From assembly GCF_039531165.1 (NCBI RefSeq), contig NZ_BAAAPN010000029.1:1-64000 (forward strand): DNA of 64,000 bases, in the 5' to 3' direction. The stretch comes from Nostocoides_A vanveenii. Its GTDB lineage: Bacteria > Actinomycetota > Actinomycetes > Actinomycetales > Dermatophilaceae. Both the position numbers and the translations under genes were made by a program. This document shows positions 13,741 to 22,935 of the stretch, one piece after another (position 1 is the stretch's first letter; the number at the start of each line of letters is the position of its first letter). The notes below the pieces were generated by a model. The model was not told the DNA's origin. It made no database searches and saw nothing but the letters and a program-made list of their open reading frames with translations.

Positions 13741-15569
13741 TGACCACACCCGCCGAGACCCTCGCGGCCTCGCTGGATGCGCTCGTCGCTGCCGCCGAGG
13801 CAGCCGGCCGCCCCGGTGAGGAAGCCCGCGCCGAAGGCCTGAGCTTTGCCGCAGCCATCGCCGAATCCGCCCCCCGGGCAAGCCTCGACTGGGCCGCAGC
13901 GGCGGGGCTCGGCGCCGACGATGCGTCCGCCGCGAACGCCGCCTTCTTCGAGGCGGCCTCGGCCGGACGCAAGTGGCGCCAGGCGCCGACCGCGGTGCTG
14001 AGCGAACTGGCGGCGACGCGCGCGCCGGGAGCCACGGCATACGGGCAGGCGCTGGCGGATATCGCCGCGGCCGCCTGCCTGCTCGGCGAGCCAACGCCGC
14101 GGGTGGCGGGTAATGCCGCCCTCGCCGCAGCGTCCCAGGCGGCCGTCGTGCCGGTCGCCCCGGCCACGTCGCCCGGTGCCCCGACGACGCCCGGTGCCCC
14201 GACGACGCGAGGTGCGCCGGCGACGCCCGGTGCGCCGGCGACGCCCGGTGCGCCACCCGCACCGTCGGGTGCGCAGCCACCCGCTCCGGCAACCGGCGAA
14301 TCCACGACGACTCCGCGTCCGACCGACGCGCCCGTGCTCGGCGTCGGCGACCCGAACCGCATACCGAATCTGACGGAGTTGATGCTGGACAACCAGCGGC
14401 GCGTCCAGGCGCAGTTGGAGGCCATCAACCAACTCCGGGGCGGTCCGGCCTTCCCCGACCCTGGCCAGCCACCCGTGGGGGGCCTTCCCGGCCAGCCACC
14501 TGCCGGCCCGGGCCAGCCGGCCGCGCCCAGCAACCCGGCCGACCCAGCGAACGTGGCCGCACCGGGGCCCGAGCCTGCCGGCCCGCCCCCGAAGAGCCTC
14601 GACGAGTTGATGGCCGATCTCGACGGCCTGACCGGCCTGGACGCCGTCAAGAAGGAGATCCACCAGCAGGTGGCGATCCTCAAGGTCGAGAAGCGGCGTG
14701 CCGAGGTGGGTCTGAAGACCGCGACCATCACCCGTCACCTGGTCTTCGTCGGCAATCCCGGCACCGGCAAGACGACGGTCGCGCGCATGGTCGCGGGCAT
14801 CTACCGTGCGCTCGGGCTGCTCACCAAGGGCCATCTGGTCGAGGTCGACCGCTCCGAGCTCGTTGCCGGCTACCTCGGCCAGACGGCGATCAAGACGGCG
14901 GAGGTCGTCGCCAAGGCGCTCGGTGGTGTGCTCTTCATCGACGAGGCCTATGGCCTCTCGGGTGACCAATACGGTCAGGAGTCCATCAACACCCTGGTCA
15001 AGGAGATGGAGGACAACCGAAACGACCTGGTGGTGATCGTCGCCGGCTATCCGACACCGATGGTGGAGTTCATCGCGCAGAACCCCGGCCTGGCCTCGCG
15101 CTTCAAGACGATCATCGAGTTCGCCGACTACACCGACGACGAACTCGTCGGGATCATGACCTCGCTGGCCACAGCCACGGACTACGACATCACGCCCGAG
15201 TCCGAGGCCGTCGTCCGCGAGATTCTCGCCGGGACGCCGCGCGATTTCACCTTCGGCAACGGCCGGTATGTCCGCAACCTCCTGGAGGAGGCGATCGGTC
15301 GCCACGCGTGGCGACTGCGTGACTGCGAGGAGGTCACCACCGAGCAGTTGCGCTCGCTGCTTCCCGAGGACTTCCGCGACCCGGTGGAGGTGGTGGCCTT
15401 CGGTGACGACGCCGGCATACCTGCAGGTGAGGAGGTTGTCGGTGGTGCCGATGAGACTGTGACATCTGAAGGTGACGCCACGGGGGTGGTTGTCGCGGAC
15501 GAGGCGAACGACGAGGGCGGCGCAGGGGCCGGCTCCGCGGACGTGACCGATGACAGGAGTGACGTATGA
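13740..15569 (+). CDS. CbxX/CfqX family AAA ATPase with disordered Pro-rich linker
   Basis: A 609-residue protein. Residues ~1-130 form an Ala-rich helical domain, and ~140-285 a Pro/Gly/Ala linker containing a PGAPxT repeat. The AAA module is at ~290-550: Walker A GNPGTGKTT (338-346), Walker B VLFIDEAYGL (397-406), the sensor VIVAGYPTPM and FGNGRYVRNLLEEA near the arginine finger. The acidic tail (to residue 609) looks disordered. The family includes Rubisco-activase-like and type VII secretion AAA remodelling proteins; the client here is unknown. Position between TelA/XpaC and GlnX suggests it remodels a membrane-proximal signalling complex. Coupled to both neighbours by overlaps. Confidence 0.88.
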   Translation: MTTPAETLAASLDALVAAAEAAGRPGEEARAEGLSFAAAIAESAPRASLDWAAAAGLGADDASAANAAFFEAASAGRKWRQAPTAVLSELAATRAPGATAYGQALADIAAAACLLGEPTPRVAGNAALAAASQAAVVPVAPATSPGAPTTPGAPTTRGAPATPGAPATPGAPPAPSGAQPPAPATGESTTTPRPTDAPVLGVGDPNRIPNLTELMLDNQRRVQAQLEAINQLRGGPAFPDPGQPPVGGLPGQPPAGPGQPAAPSNPADPANVAAPGPEPAGPPPKSLDELMADLDGLTGLDAVKKEIHQQVAILKVEKRRAEVGLKTATITRHLVFVGNPGTGKTTVARMVAGIYRALGLLTKGHLVEVDRSELVAGYLGQTAIKTAEVVAKALGGVLFIDEAYGLSGDQYGQESINTLVKEMEDNRNDLVVIVAGYPTPMVEFIAQNPGLASRFKTIIEFADYTDDELVGIMTSLATATDYDITPESEAVVREILAGTPRDFTFGNGRYVRNLLEEAIGRHAWRLRDCEEVTTEQLRSLLPEDFRDPVEVVAFGDDAGIPAGEEVVGGADETVTSEGDATGVVVADEANDEGGAGAGSADVTDDRSDV

Positions 15570-16864
15570 CGATCATCGCCAATGCGCCCGACCAGGCGCC
15601 CGCTCCTAGCGCCTCCGCGGCAGCGGCCAAACGCCGCGCCGAGGCCCGCCGCCACTACCTGACCGGCACGCCCGGCCGGATGCGCGTCCTCGCCGCCCTC
15701 GCCAGCCTGCTGTGCGTGGCGTTCGCCGTGACCGGCTTCCTCGGGCTGCGGGCGGTCGATGCCGCGGTCGACCGCGCCAGCGCCAACACCGAGCAGGTCG
15801 TACGGGTGCAGTCGATCTATGGCGACCTGCTCAAGGCCGACGCGGCTGTCACCAATGGCTTCCTGGTCGGCGGTCTGGAGAGCGAGAAGAACCGCCTGAC
15901 CTATGACAGCGCCATGGCTGATGTGGCGCGCAATATCGCCGAGGCGGCGAAGGCCCAGCCGGCCGATGGCACCGCGCTGGCCGCCCTGAACCAAGCGGTC
16001 CAGGGCTACTCCAACAACATCGACCGCGCCCGCACCAACAACCGGCAGGCATTCACGGTCGGCCAGCAATATCTCAAGATCGCCGGTGACGGGTTGCGGC
16101 AGACGGCCCTCCCGATCGCCGCAAACCTCGCCAGCGCCAACGAGGCGCGCGCCGATGACGAACTCAATTTCGCCGGCTCCGGCGGATTGGTTCTCGGTAT
16201 GGGCGTGCTGACGCTCGGCGCCCTTGTCGGCATCGGCCTGTGGCTGGCCCGCAAGACGCACCGCTACGTCAACCTGCCCCTCGTCGGCGCCGGCGTGTTG
16301 GTGGCGGGTGGCCTGGCACTGGCCACCATGCACGTCGTCGATGTCTCGTCCACGTTGATCGCCGTCAAGGGCGGGAACTTCAAGGCCGCGGTCTCCTTGG
16401 CAGGTGCCCGGGCAGCTGCCTTCGACGCCAAAGCGAACGAGAGCCTGACGCTCATCGCCCGAGGCAATGGCGCCACCTACGAGGAGCGCTTCCTCGCCTC
16501 CGCTGACCAAGCGGACAAGCAACTCGACGACATGCTGGCGGCGGACACGACCCGCACCTCACTCAAGCCCCAGTTCAGCGACTATCGGACCCTGCACTCG
16601 AAGATCCGCGACGCCGACGAAGGCGGTGACTGGAATGCGGCGGTGGGCCTCGCGACGAGCACCGCGTCGGGCTCGGCCAATGCCGTTTTCACCACCTTCG
16701 ATGAAGCCTCCGGCACGGTCCTCGATCAGTTGGTGGCCGGCGTCGTCAAGGACTTCAACGGGCTCGGCGGCCGCTATCTGCCCTGGGTTCTCGGCTTGGG
16801 TGGCATCCTCGCCGCCCTGCTCGCGGGCCGCTCGATGACCAACCGGATCGAGGAGTACCGATGA
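15566..16864 (+). CDS. glnX: GlnX-like membrane sensor protein
   Basis: A 432-residue membrane protein. TM1 is at ~40-60, an extracellular helical domain at ~62-200, TM2 ~205-227, TM3 ~237-258, a second extracellular domain ~262-400 and TM4 ~405-425. This tandem-sensor layout, directly followed by glnH and (one gene later) pknG, matches the actinobacterial GlnX-GlnH-PknG module, in which GlnX passes periplasmic glutamate/aspartate binding by GlnH to PknG. No kinase or HAMP-linked signalling domain is visible, so output must go through partners. The ATG overlaps the AAA gene stop (ATGA). Confidence 0.82.
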   Translation: MTIIANAPDQAPAPSASAAAAKRRAEARRHYLTGTPGRMRVLAALASLLCVAFAVTGFLGLRAVDAAVDRASANTEQVVRVQSIYGDLLKADAAVTNGFLVGGLESEKNRLTYDSAMADVARNIAEAAKAQPADGTALAALNQAVQGYSNNIDRARTNNRQAFTVGQQYLKIAGDGLRQTALPIAANLASANEARADDELNFAGSGGLVLGMGVLTLGALVGIGLWLARKTHRYVNLPLVGAGVLVAGGLALATMHVVDVSSTLIAVKGGNFKAAVSLAGARAAAFDAKANESLTLIARGNGATYEERFLASADQADKQLDDMLAADTTRTSLKPQFSDYRTLHSKIRDADEGGDWNAAVGLATSTASGSANAVFTTFDEASGTVLDQLVAGVVKDFNGLGGRYLPWVLGLGGILAALLAGRSMTNRIEEYR

Positions 16865-17835
16865 ACCGGCCGCGCGCTCTCCTCATCGCGGCGTCGGCCG
16901 CGCTGGGCCTGACCGCGTGCACGGGCGGCAACTTCGCCGACACGCCGCTCCCGACCGCCTCGTCCAGTTCGGCGTCCTCGAGTTCGCCGAGCAGCACCAG
17001 TGCGCCGGCGACCTGCACCAACGCCACGCAGTCCTACGACCCGCTGGGCAGCACCCCCCCGGCGAGTCAGATCACGGACTCGGCGCTGCGCCAAATCGTC
17101 AGCCGTGGCTATTTGCGGGTGGGCGTGTCCGCGGACAGCTATCTGCTGGGGGCCTACAACCCGCTCGACGGTCAGATCGAGGGCTTCGACATCGACATCG
17201 CCAAGGCGGTCGCCAAGGCACTCTTCGGCTCAGAGTCGAAGTTGCGGCTGGTGGTCATCACCGCCGGCGAACGCATTTCGGCCCTGCAAAGCGGCGAGGT
17301 CGACATGGTCGCCCGCAATATGACCATGACCTGCGGCCGATGGACGGACATCGCCTTCTCCAGCGAGTACTACCACGCCGGTCAGAAGGTCCTGGTGACG
17401 CGCGACAACACCGCCCAGAGCATGGAGGACCTCAAGGGTCAGAAGGTGTGCGCGCCTACCGGCACCACCAGCCTGACCAAACTCCAGGAGGTCGCGGCCA
17501 AGGTCGGCGGCATCGATATCGTCACCGCGAGCAATCACACCGGCTGTCTGGTTCTCTTCCAACAGGGCTACGTGACCGCGATCACCGGCGACGACACCGT
17601 GCTCGCCGGCCTGGCGGCCCAGGACCCCTATGCAAAGGTGACCGCCGCCGCCGCCGTGACTGACGAGCCCTACGGTCTGGGCATCGCGAAGGAGAACGTC
17701 TACTTCGTCCGGTATGTCAACGCGGTCCTCGCCCAGTTGCGCAATGACGGTGGCTGGAAGGCGATCTACAACAAATGGTTCGCCGCGAGCCTGGGCAAGG
17801 CCCCCAACCCGCCAGTTCCGGTCTACGGCCGCTGA
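16861..17835 (+). CDS. glnH: GlnH-like amino-acid-binding lipoprotein
   Basis: A 324-residue lipoprotein. The signal peptide ends in the lipobox LTAC (C20), followed by a Ser-rich spacer. Residues ~75-310 form a periplasmic binding protein type 2 domain: RGYLRVGVSADSYLLGAYN, GFDIDIAKAVAKALFG, GEVDMVARNMTMTCGR and EPYGLGIAKENVYFVRYVN. There is no ABC permease or ATPase gene nearby, so it is more likely a sensor for GlnX/PknG signalling than a transporter component. Overlaps glnX by ATGA and the next gene by one base (TGATG). Confidence 0.88.
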   Translation: MNRPRALLIAASAALGLTACTGGNFADTPLPTASSSSASSSSPSSTSAPATCTNATQSYDPLGSTPPASQITDSALRQIVSRGYLRVGVSADSYLLGAYNPLDGQIEGFDIDIAKAVAKALFGSESKLRLVVITAGERISALQSGEVDMVARNMTMTCGRWTDIAFSSEYYHAGQKVLVTRDNTAQSMEDLKGQKVCAPTGTTSLTKLQEVAAKVGGIDIVTASNHTGCLVLFQQGYVTAITGDDTVLAGLAAQDPYAKVTAAAAVTDEPYGLGIAKENVYFVRYVNAVLAQLRNDGGWKAIYNKWFAASLGKAPNPPVPVYGR

Positions 17836-19049
17836 TGTCTCTCGACCTGGGCCGGACCGCGTCCCCCGGGAGCACCCCGCGTGCTCCCGGGCGCCTCGGC
17901 GTGCCGGTGACCGCGGCCGAGGCGCTTCGGTATCTCACCGACCTCGGGCTGTGGATCGACGCGCGCCGAAGCCAACTGAGCGCTATCGACCAGGCCGCGC
18001 TCAACGCTCCCGACCAAGGTGATCGCGAGGCGCTCACGCATGACCTGACCGTCTCGATGGCGCTGTGGAAGGCGATCGCGGACCGGTACGAACTGCTCAA
18101 GGTCGCGTTCGACTCCGGCCGAGTAGGCCCGACGCAGGCCGAGCAGATCTCGACGCTCATCTGGGGCCGACTCGATGTCACGCCGGGCCAAGCGGGTGAG
18201 GCGGCGCGTTCTCGCGTGCCGTCGACGGCCGACGGCGCGCTCGCCGTCTCGCTGCCCGAAGCCTGTCGACTCTCGGATGCGATGACCTCCTCCCTGCGCG
18301 CCCGACTCGCGCTGGAGCCGACCGCCATGGATGTCGGGCTGCGGGTGAAGTCGATCCGCGAGGGCATCGAACGCATTCGTGACCAGATCGGCCTGATCCC
18401 GCCCGGCGCCTCGCGGGACAAGGCCAATCACGACCTGGTCGGCCTGGAACAGCGGCTCTTCGGCGTCACCGAGCGCGCCAAGCGGGGCGCGGATGTCGGC
18501 GGCTATCTCGGCCCGCTGGAAGTCGATGTCGCCGGACGGGAACGCGATCTGATCGTTGCCGCGGCGCGTCGCGTCTCGGGGGAGCGGGACGCTGCGACCG
18601 CGCGCGCCAAGGTCGCCGACCTCGCTGCCCGCGGTGACGCGATCCGTTCGCTGCAGGCGCAGTGCCTGCGGGACGTGACGCCCGCGCCCAAACTGGGCGT
18701 GCCCGACGTCCGGGCCCTCGGTGCCGTCCCCACCGATGCCGACGCCGTGGACGCCTTTCTCCGGCGACTCGAACTCGTCTCCCGCGCTCTCGATCAGGCC
18801 CACGAGACGTATGCCCGTGCCCTCGCCGAGCGTGAGGAGTTGCGCGGGCTGCTCGGCGCGCTCGATGCCCAGGCGGCGACGTCCCCGGCGATCACCGAGG
18901 ACGAACGCGCCGACCTGGCACCGCTGCATACCCAACTGGTCGCCACCCTGGCGAGCACTCCGGTGCCCCTGGTGCGCGCGCGGGCGTTGATGGCGGCCTA
19001 CCAGAGCTACCTGCAGGCTGTGACGACGAATGTGAGAGGCCCACGATGA
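17835..19049 (+). CDS. Hypothetical helical protein of the pknG operon
   Basis: A 404-residue soluble protein of unknown function, almost wholly alpha-helical, with heptad-like Leu/Ala/Arg stretches (for example residues ~155-290). No signal peptide, membrane helix or catalytic motif is seen. The start ATG shares a base with the glnH stop, and the stop overlaps the pknG start, so it is translated as part of the signalling operon. A scaffold between the GlnX/GlnH sensor and PknG would fit the context, but this is inference only. Confidence 0.8.
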   Translation: MSLDLGRTASPGSTPRAPGRLGVPVTAAEALRYLTDLGLWIDARRSQLSAIDQAALNAPDQGDREALTHDLTVSMALWKAIADRYELLKVAFDSGRVGPTQAEQISTLIWGRLDVTPGQAGEAARSRVPSTADGALAVSLPEACRLSDAMTSSLRARLALEPTAMDVGLRVKSIREGIERIRDQIGLIPPGASRDKANHDLVGLEQRLFGVTERAKRGADVGGYLGPLEVDVAGRERDLIVAAARRVSGERDAATARAKVADLAARGDAIRSLQAQCLRDVTPAPKLGVPDVRALGAVPTDADAVDAFLRRLELVSRALDQAHETYARALAEREELRGLLGALDAQAATSPAITEDERADLAPLHTQLVATLASTPVPLVRARALMAAYQSYLQAVTTNVRGPR

Positions 19050-21457
19050 CGGATCCGAACGCCTGTCAGCAGCCGGGATGCACCGGCACCATCATCGACG
19101 GCTATTGCGATGTCTGCGGGATGCCCGGTGCGACCGGCACCGGCGACGTCTCGGCTGTCACTCCGGTGGTCGCGACCATCGCGACGCCGCCTCCGCCGCG
19201 TCCGCGCACCAGTGCCAAGCCGCCGGCGCCCCCTTCGCACCGGGAGGGGCTGGCGTGCAAGCAACCCGGCTGCTCCGGCACGATCGTGGACGGCTACTGC
19301 GATGTCTGCGGCACCCCGAGCGTGCCCTCCGAAGTGACGCCCGGGGCCATGGGTGGGGAGTCGCCGGCTGAGGGAACCGCATCAAAGGTCTCCTCGCGGC
19401 TGGATGCCACCGCGTTGGGGTCAGCCCGGGCGCACTCCGGTGGCACGATCTCCACGCGTCGTATCTCCGGCCACTCCACTCGGATGCGGACGGCCCGGAT
19501 CGGCGCCGGTGTCACGTCGGTCCCGCCGGTTCCCGAGATCGACGCCTCGTCGGCTGTCCTGAAAAATCCCGTCGTCCCGGAGGACAAGCGTTTTTGTCCC
19601 AAGTGCGGCGAGCCGGTCGGCCGTGGCCGCGACGGGCAGCCAGGGCGGACGACTGGGTTCTGCGCCAACTGCCGGGCGCCCTTCGATTTCACGCCCAAGC
19701 TCAAGCCGGGCGACCTTGTCGCCGGGCAGTACGAAGTCGCCGGCTGCCTGGCGCACGGTGGCCTGGGCTGGATCTATCTGGCCCGCGACCGCAACGTCTC
19801 CAACCGCTGGGTGGTGCTCAAGGGCCTGCTCAACTCCGGCGACCCGGACGCGCTCGCGGCAGCGCTCGCCGAGCAACGCTTTCTCGCGCAGGTCAGCCAC
19901 CCCAATATCGTCGAGATCTACAACTTCGTCAGCCATCACAATGCCGGCTACATCGTCATGGAATACATCGGCGGCACGTCCCTGAAATCCCTGCTCAAAC
20001 AGCGGATGAAGGCGACGGGGAGTTACAACCCGATCCCGGTCGATCAGGCCCTGGCCTACATCATCGAGATCCTGCCGGCCTTTCAGTATCTCCACGATCT
20101 CGGGCTGGTCTACTGCGACTTCAAGCCGGACAACATCATCCAGATCGGCGACGAAGTGCGCTTGATCGACCTCGGCGGCGTGCGCCGGATCGACGATGAG
20201 GACTCGGCGATCTTCGGCACGGTCGGCTATCAGGCGCCCGAGGTCGCCGAGCAGGGGTGCACGGTGGCCTCGGACATCTACACCATCGGCCGGACGCTCG
20301 TCGTGCTGACAATGGAGTTCCGCGGCTACCAGACGACCTACGTCAAGTCCCTTCCGCAGCCGGAGCAAGTGCCGATCTTCGCGCAGTACGACTCCTTCTA
20401 CCGGCTCCTGCTGAAGGCCTGCGCCCCCTCGCCCGACGACCGCTTCGTCTCCGCCGACGAGATGCGCAACCAGATGCTCGGCGTGCTGCGCGAGGTCGTC
20501 GCCCAGAACCGCAAGGGTGGGGCCGCCTCCTCGTCCGCGGCGTCGGTGCTCTTCGATCCGCCGCCCACCGGCGATGCCGTGATGACCTGGGAGGATCTGC
20601 CGGCCCTGAGGCCGGACGCGAGCGACCCGCAGATCGGCTGGCTCGCGACGATCGCCGCGCAGCCGCCCGGCCAACGGCTGCTCGCCCTCAACGCCCCGCC
20701 CGGCCGGAGCACCGAAGTGGCCCTCGCGCACGGACTGGCCGCCTTGGAGGCCGGCGACTTCGCCGTCCTGGACTCGGTCGTGCAGCGGATGCTCGCGGAC
20801 GACCCGTGGGAGTGGCGGGCGGTGTGGCTCTCCGGTCTCGGTGCCCTCGCCCGCAACTATCCGGCCCAGGCACAGAGCGCCTTCAATGCCGTCTATGGGC
20901 AGGTGCCCGGTGAACTGGCGCCCAAACTCGGGCTCGCGCTCGCCTGTGAGTTGAGCGGGACCGACGAGATCGCCGAGTCGCTCTACACCATCTGCGCGCG
21001 CACTGATGCTGCCTACGTGCCGCACGCGGCCTTCGGCCTGGCCCGGCTTCGAGCCGCCCGGAACGACCTGGACGGCGTCCAGTCCGCCCTTGCGCTCGTC
21101 TCGCCGACGTCGAGCGCCTATCCCCTAGCGCGGCAGCACTGGGCCGAGGCCCTAGCCGGAGCACCCCGTGACCTGGCCGATCTGGACCTGGCCCTGAGCA
21201 CGGCCGCCACCGCTGGATTCAGCCGGCGCCGGCGCGCCGAGATCGCCGTGGACGTCTATCGCGATGGCTTGGCGAGGGTCAAGAAGGACGGGCCCACCGC
21301 CGGCGCGCAGGTCGGTGGCCGGCCGGCGACCGCGGACGGGCTCAAGGCCGGCCTGGAGAACTCCCTACGCGACCTGGCAGCGACCACCGAAAACCCGATC
21401 GAGCGGCTGCGGCTGGTCGATGAGGCCAACGCCGTCCGACCGTGGAGCCTGGTATGA
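19046..21457 (+). CDS. pknG: Serine/threonine protein kinase PknG with double zinc ribbon
   Basis: An 803-residue protein. Two copies of a Cys motif of the form CxxPGCxGTIxDGYCDxCG lie at 7-25 and 71-89. A rubredoxin-like pair CPKC (184-187)/CANC (206-209) follows. The kinase domain is at ~220-480, with Lys259 in VVLKG, catalytic YCDFKPDN (D358), DLGG in place of DFG (375-378) and YQAPEV. TPR-like helices run from ~550 to 790. The rubredoxin-kinase-TPR order is the PknG hallmark. In mycobacteria PknG controls TCA-cycle flux through the FHA protein GarA in response to GlnH/GlnX; an FHA gene lies downstream here. The N-terminal double ribbon is more elaborate than in the mycobacterial protein as I recall it. 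Confidence 0.93.
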   Translation: MTDPNACQQPGCTGTIIDGYCDVCGMPGATGTGDVSAVTPVVATIATPPPPRPRTSAKPPAPPSHREGLACKQPGCSGTIVDGYCDVCGTPSVPSEVTPGAMGGESPAEGTASKVSSRLDATALGSARAHSGGTISTRRISGHSTRMRTARIGAGVTSVPPVPEIDASSAVLKNPVVPEDKRFCPKCGEPVGRGRDGQPGRTTGFCANCRAPFDFTPKLKPGDLVAGQYEVAGCLAHGGLGWIYLARDRNVSNRWVVLKGLLNSGDPDALAAALAEQRFLAQVSHPNIVEIYNFVSHHNAGYIVMEYIGGTSLKSLLKQRMKATGSYNPIPVDQALAYIIEILPAFQYLHDLGLVYCDFKPDNIIQIGDEVRLIDLGGVRRIDDEDSAIFGTVGYQAPEVAEQGCTVASDIYTIGRTLVVLTMEFRGYQTTYVKSLPQPEQVPIFAQYDSFYRLLLKACAPSPDDRFVSADEMRNQMLGVLREVVAQNRKGGAASSSAASVLFDPPPTGDAVMTWEDLPALRPDASDPQIGWLATIAAQPPGQRLLALNAPPGRSTEVALAHGLAALEAGDFAVLDSVVQRMLADDPWEWRAVWLSGLGALARNYPAQAQSAFNAVYGQVPGELAPKLGLALACELSGTDEIAESLYTICARTDAAYVPHAAFGLARLRAARNDLDGVQSALALVSPTSSAYPLARQHWAEALAGAPRDLADLDLALSTAATAGFSRRRRAEIAVDVYRDGLARVKKDGPTAGAQVGGRPATADGLKAGLENSLRDLAATTENPIERLRLVDEANAVRPWSLV

Positions 21458-22935
21458 CCGACGTGCTGTGCCCATCGTGCTCGGCGGCCAATCCCGCCGG
21501 CTCGCAGTTCTGCGAGGCGTGCGGCGCCGACCTCTTCCCGGGCGGCTCGGGTGGCGCGGCAACCGCCGGTGGCCCGAGAGATTCCTCGGCCGCCGGGGTG
21601 GCAGGCCGGCTGACGCCCCCGAGTTGGCAGTCGGGGGGACTCCCCGCGCAGCACGCAACTGGCGACGGCACCGGCCCGGGACCGAGCGGGCCGGCCCCGG
21701 TCAGCGCCGGGAATGTCGACCCGGCGGCTCTGCCCAGCCCGCAGCGAGCAGCCACCCCGGCGCCGCCCATTGCGGGTGAGGAGTCACCGCTAGACATCGG
21801 CTGGACCGGCGTCGTGCCCGGTGGCACAAACCCGTATGACGCAGCCCCCGTCTCGGTTCCCTGTGTCGCGTGCGGGGTCGGGGTCTACGCCGACGGCTAC
21901 TGCGACAATTGCGGCAGCAAGGAGCCCAACCCGCGCGACCACCTCGAGGAATCCCCGGCCCCGTGGGTTGCCGGGGTCAGCGATATTGGTCGCCGGCACT
22001 CGCGCAACGAGGACGCGCTCGCGCTCACCGCCGAGGCCGAGCATGGGAGTCGAGCGTTGCTCGTCGTCTGTGACGGGGTTTCCAACACCACCGACTCCGA
22101 CAAGGCCTCGTTGGCGGCCGTGAGGGCGGCCCGAACCGTGCTCGACCAACCCCTGGCCGTGGGTGCGGGCACCCCGGAGGCCACCGCGGCTGCGGCGGTC
22201 AAGAGGCTCGGCGATGCCGTGGCGGCTGCCTCGAAGGCCGTTGTCGCCGTGGCCGGGCCTGAAGACCCCGCACCGCCGTCGTGCACCTTCACCGGCGCGA
22301 TCGTGGTGGGGGACACGGCATACGTCGGGAATGTCGGTGACAGCCGCATCTATTGGCTGCCCGACGCCGGACCGGGCGCGCGGCAATTGAGCCGCGACGA
22401 CTCGGTCGCCGCCGATCGGATCGCGTCGGGCGTCGAGCGCAAGGAGGCCGAGACGGGGCCCATGGCGCACTCGATCACCCGCTGGCTCGGCTCCGATCAG
22501 CCCGACGATGTGACGCCGCATACGCAGGTGGTGACGCTTGCCGAGCCAGGCTGGCTGCTTTTGTGCAGCGACGGATTGTGGAACTACTGCTCGGAGGCGG
22601 CCGACCTGCGCGCGCTCGTGACCAATACGCTCGCAGCCGGAACGGCACCTGAGCCCCTGGCACTGGCGCGCAGCCTGGTCGACTTCGCCAACAATGCCGG
22701 CGGGGTCGACAACATCACGGTGGCGTTGGCGCGGGTCGGTCCGCCGCCGGAGCCCATCGTCGTCGCCGCCCAGGCGAGTGAGGCGGCGCTCCCCGCGACG
22801 GATCCCACCCCGTCGAGCGCCGAGGTGGCGCCGGCGGATCCGAGAAAACCGGCCGGGCCGGACACGCCTGCCACGCCGGATTTGGCAGGATCGACGCAAC
22901 AAGAGGGAGGATCCCGTGGCGACATTCACGGCTGA
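21454..22935 (+). CDS. PP2C-type protein phosphatase with zinc ribbons
   Basis: A 493-residue protein. N-terminal ribbon CPSC (6-9)/CEAC (20-23), disordered Pro/Gly linker, second ribbon CVACGVGVYADGYCDNCG (137-154), then a PP2C domain at ~170-425 with RHSRNED (181-187), VVCDGVS with the metal-ligand Asp (207) and GDTAYVGNVGDSRIYWL. The C-terminal ~70 residues are disordered. It would oppose PknG, dephosphorylating the same targets. The GYCDxCG ribbon is shared with PknG and the FHA protein of this operon. The ATG overlaps the pknG stop (ATGA); the 3' end overlaps the vWA gene by 20 bp. Confidence 0.92.
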   Translation: MTDVLCPSCSAANPAGSQFCEACGADLFPGGSGGAATAGGPRDSSAAGVAGRLTPPSWQSGGLPAQHATGDGTGPGPSGPAPVSAGNVDPAALPSPQRAATPAPPIAGEESPLDIGWTGVVPGGTNPYDAAPVSVPCVACGVGVYADGYCDNCGSKEPNPRDHLEESPAPWVAGVSDIGRRHSRNEDALALTAEAEHGSRALLVVCDGVSNTTDSDKASLAAVRAARTVLDQPLAVGAGTPEATAAAAVKRLGDAVAAASKAVVAVAGPEDPAPPSCTFTGAIVVGDTAYVGNVGDSRIYWLPDAGPGARQLSRDDSVAADRIASGVERKEAETGPMAHSITRWLGSDQPDDVTPHTQVVTLAEPGWLLLCSDGLWNYCSEAADLRALVTNTLAAGTAPEPLALARSLVDFANNAGGVDNITVALARVGPPPEPIVVAAQASEAALPATDPTPSSAEVAPADPRKPAGPDTPATPDLAGSTQQEGGSRGDIHG

